Origin: Bacteroidota bacterium
GTDB taxonomy: Bacteria > Bacteroidota > Bacteroidia > Chitinophagales > Chitinophagaceae
NCBI GenBank assembly: GCA_013287475.1
Contig: JABDDT010000035.1
Coordinates: 1 to 32,046 of the forward strand
Length of the DNA stretch: 32,046 bases
Reading direction: 5' to 3'
How positions within the stretch are numbered: position 1 is the first letter of the stretch; each line of letters starts with the position of its first letter. The notes under the pieces were generated by a model, which saw only the letters and a list, made by a program, of their open reading frames with translations, had not been told where the DNA came from and ran no database searches. Shown here piece by piece: positions 30,406 to 32,046 of this stretch. A program made the translations under genes and the position numbers.

Positions 30406-31620
30406 TTAAATCACTTCAAGCTGGTTGCGGAGAAGATCATCAAACTGATCTCTGCGGCGGATCAAATGAGCCCTGCCTTCCAGTACTATGACTTCAGCCG
30501 GTTTAAAACGTGAATTGAAGTTAGATGACATTTCAAACCCGTAAGCGCCCGCATTACGGAATACCAACAAGTCTCCTTCGCGGACCTGGTTCAGCGGCCG
30601 GTCCCATGCAAATGTGTCTGTTTCACAAATATTTCCTACAACAGAATAATTTTTTAACGGGCCATCAGGATTACTGATATTCTCGATATGATGATAAGCA
30701 TCATAAAACATGGGACGGATAAGGTGATTGAAACCGCTGTTTACACTGACAAAATCAGCCGTTGCGGTTTCTTTCATCACATTCACTTTGGCAATAAAAT
30801 TTCCGGCTGCACTTACCAGGAATTTTCCTGGTTCAAACCAGACCTGCAGGTTCCTGCCTTTTTTATATGGGTGACTGGCGAATGCCCTGCTTACTTTTTC
30901 AGCAAGTAAAAGAATATCTGTTTCCTGTTCACCTGCCATGCTTGCCACTTTAAATCCACCACCGAGGTCAATGAATTCCAGGTTTTCAAAATGTGGTGCT
31001 ATGTCGAATAACACTTCTATTCCTTTGAGAAAAACATCCACATCTTTTATTTCACTGCCTGTATGAATATGCAGGTCACTGATCCGCAGCTTATATTTAT
31101 TTACCAGTTTAAGAATCTGTTCAATCTGTTCAACAGGAATTCCGAATTTACTTTTATCGTGTCCGGTGGAAATCTTTATATTTCCACCTGCCAGAATATT
31201 CGGGCGCAGCCGGATGCCTACCGGGTATGAGTAACCGAAAGCATTGCCGAATTTTTCCAGATTGGAGAGGCTGTCAATATTTATATATACACCAAGCTCT
31301 TTCGCGTCTCTGATTTCATTAAAATCGATACCATTGGATGTATAAAGAATCCGGGAAGGCGGAAATCCGGCGTGGAGTGCAAGCCTCACTTCGTTAATGG
31401 AACTGCAGTCTACATTGGCACCCAGGTTCTTTATATACCGAAGTATGTTTACATTGGTGAGTGCTTTGCAGGCGTAGAAAAAAACAGTATTGGAATTACT
31501 GAAAGCATCTTGCAGCTTCCTGTATTGTTCTTTAATTTTCTCTGCATGATATACATAAACAGGTGTCCCATATTCTTCTGCTATAGTAATAAGATCGGCA
31601 TGGGAAAGGGAGTTCATCAT
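30406..31620 (-). CDS. lysA: Diaminopimelate decarboxylase
   Basis: PLP-dependent enzyme that converts meso-diaminopimelate to lysine and CO2, the last step of lysine synthesis, in the cytoplasm. I start it at the ATG at 31620 (a second ATG follows directly at 31617); the frame to 31641 adds an unlikely leader. It has 404 aa, normal for the family. The fold-III barrel carries the PLP lysine Lys52 in FYACKALTN, then CSSINEVRLAL, HIHTGSEI, the phosphate-binding GGGFKV, EPGKFLVSAAG, and the decarboxylase-specific CETDTFA (active-site Cys from the partner subunit) and AGAYGFEMSSNFN. These favour diaminopimelate over arginine or ornithine decarboxylase, although carboxynorspermidine decarboxylase should be excluded by alignment. 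scpB is 120 bp upstream on the same strand. Confidence 0.9.
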   Translation of the reverse strand: MMNSLSHADLITIAEEYGTPVYVYHAEKIKEQYRKLQDAFSNSNTVFFYACKALTNVNILRYIKNLGANVDCSSINEVRLALHAGFPPSRILYTSNGIDFNEIRDAKELGVYINIDSLSNLEKFGNAFGYSYPVGIRLRPNILAGGNIKISTGHDKSKFGIPVEQIEQILKLVNKYKLRISDLHIHTGSEIKDVDVFLKGIEVLFDIAPHFENLEFIDLGGGFKVASMAGEQETDILLLAEKVSRAFASHPYKKGRNLQVWFEPGKFLVSAAGNFIAKVNVMKETATADFVSVNSGFNHLIRPMFYDAYHHIENISNPDGPLKNYSVVGNICETDTFAWDRPLNQVREGDLLVFRNAGAYGFEMSSNFNSRFKPAEVIVLEGRAHLIRRRDQFDDLLRNQLEVI

Positions 31621-31648
31621 GGTTGCGAATATAACAATCAAGCATGAA

Positions 31649-31672
31649 AGTGTGAGGGTGTGAGAGTGTGGA
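31649..31672. repeat. Octamer repeat H
   Basis: Three near-identical 8-bp units (AGTGTGAG, GGTGTGAG, AGTGTGGA) in the spacer between scpB and lysA. It has a period of 8, unlike the 7-bp arrays nearby, so it may be unrelated. Confidence 0.6.
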
Positions 31673-31700
31673 AATTATATTTACATTTTCCTAAATCAAT

Positions 31701-31749
31701 AGCTTTAAGCTTTGGGCCTTAGGCTTTAGGCCTTAGGCTTTAAGCTTTA
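31701..31749 (+). repeat. Heptad tandem repeat array I (GGCTTTA type, 7 units)
   Basis: Seven 7-bp units in phase over 49 bp: AGCTTTA, AGCTTTG, then GGCCTTA and GGCTTTA alternating, then AGCTTTA. The scpB stop codon (31742-31740) and its last codons lie inside the sixth and seventh units. Same word family as array F. Confidence 0.92.
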
Positions 31750-32046
31750 TCTTCCTCATCCTCTGACGTGGGCGATAAGGGATTATTTTCAAGCAATTCA
31801 CCTTCTTCACTTACAACGAGGGCGGGATTTATTTCCGGCGTGATGGGTTTATAATTCAGCAGGGAAGGTTCCTCCAGGCTTTCTCCCAAAACTTCCCTGA
31901 GTTTTGGCAGGTCGGAGGTTTGATTAATGCCAAAATAATCCATAAATGATTTGGAAGTTGCATATATCAGTGGTTTCCCGGGCATGTCTTCATTGCGTCC
32001 AATGATTACGATCAGCTCTTTTTCCAATAATTTCTGGATGGAATAA
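31740..32046 (-). CDS. scpB: Segregation and condensation protein ScpB, C-terminal part (cut by window)
   Basis: Subunit of the SMC-ScpA-ScpB condensin that organises and segregates the chromosome. The frame is open to the window edge (..YSIQKLLEKELIVIIGRNEDMPG), so the gene starts outside; a TTG at 32027 is an internal Leu. The visible part is the second winged helix with its hallmarks RNEDMPGKPLIYATSKSFMDYFGI and DLP. A 50-residue acidic tail (SEEGELLENNPLSPTSEDEEDKA) follows, as is common in this family. The final codons and stop are made of heptad repeat sequence. scpB and lysA may be cotranscribed but are separated by array I and an octamer repeat. Confidence 0.88.
   Translation of the reverse strand, partial: YSIQKLLEKELIVIIGRNEDMPGKPLIYATSKSFMDYFGINQTSDLPKLREVLGESLEEPSLLNYKPITPEINPALVVSEEGELLENNPLSPTSEDEEDKA

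Overview
The window comes from a member of the Bacteroidota, most likely a Chitinophagaceae-type soil or freshwater organism. The evidence is a SusC/SusD pair, a carboxypeptidase-regulatory-domain outer membrane barrel, several short-lipobox lipoproteins, an ATPase-free FtsX-type permease, a LytTR response regulator, AT-rich spacers and an absence of strong Shine-Dalgarno sequences. Twenty-two genes are supported. Two are cut by the window edges: ferritin on the left and scpB on the right.

Layout. Positions 1-5474 (+): ferritin end, GH116 glycosidase with signal peptide, a small exported protein, a 49-aa basic protein, and two tandem SDR oxidoreductases, the second with a signal peptide. 5549-9533 (-): AI-2E-family membrane protein and a large outer-membrane beta-barrel protein. 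9840-12269 (+): FtsX/MacB-like permease. 12300-19808 (-): GtrA protein, exported alkaline-phosphatase-superfamily enzyme, then a SusC-SusD-lipoprotein-lipoprotein uptake locus read from 19808 down to 13913. 20191-22537 (-): YdjM-like membrane hydrolase and a lipoprotein. 22683-26004: hybrid histidine kinase divergent from an HPt-LytTR pair, together a complete candidate phosphorelay. 26108-32046 (-): M1 peptidase, a 631-bp non-coding stretch, membrane-anchored papain-like peptidase, lysA and scpB.

The most interesting material lies between the genes. (1) At least eight intergenic arrays are built from tandem 7-bp units with related but different sequences (GGTTATG, GGTTGAC, GGTTATC, GGATATG, GGCTTTA and others). 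Several touch or contain the stop codon of the flanking gene. (2) The susC leader can fold into a three-way junction whose closing 12-bp helix contains the susC start codon. (3) Between the M1 and C1 peptidase genes there is a stretch with no usable ORF. It ends in a strong intrinsic terminator on the + strand and contains a 34-nt near-perfect direct repeat, so it is a candidate non-coding RNA of about 340 nt.

No tRNA, rRNA, CRISPR array, phage gene or transposase was seen. All functions are read from motifs and memory of protein families; no database search was run.
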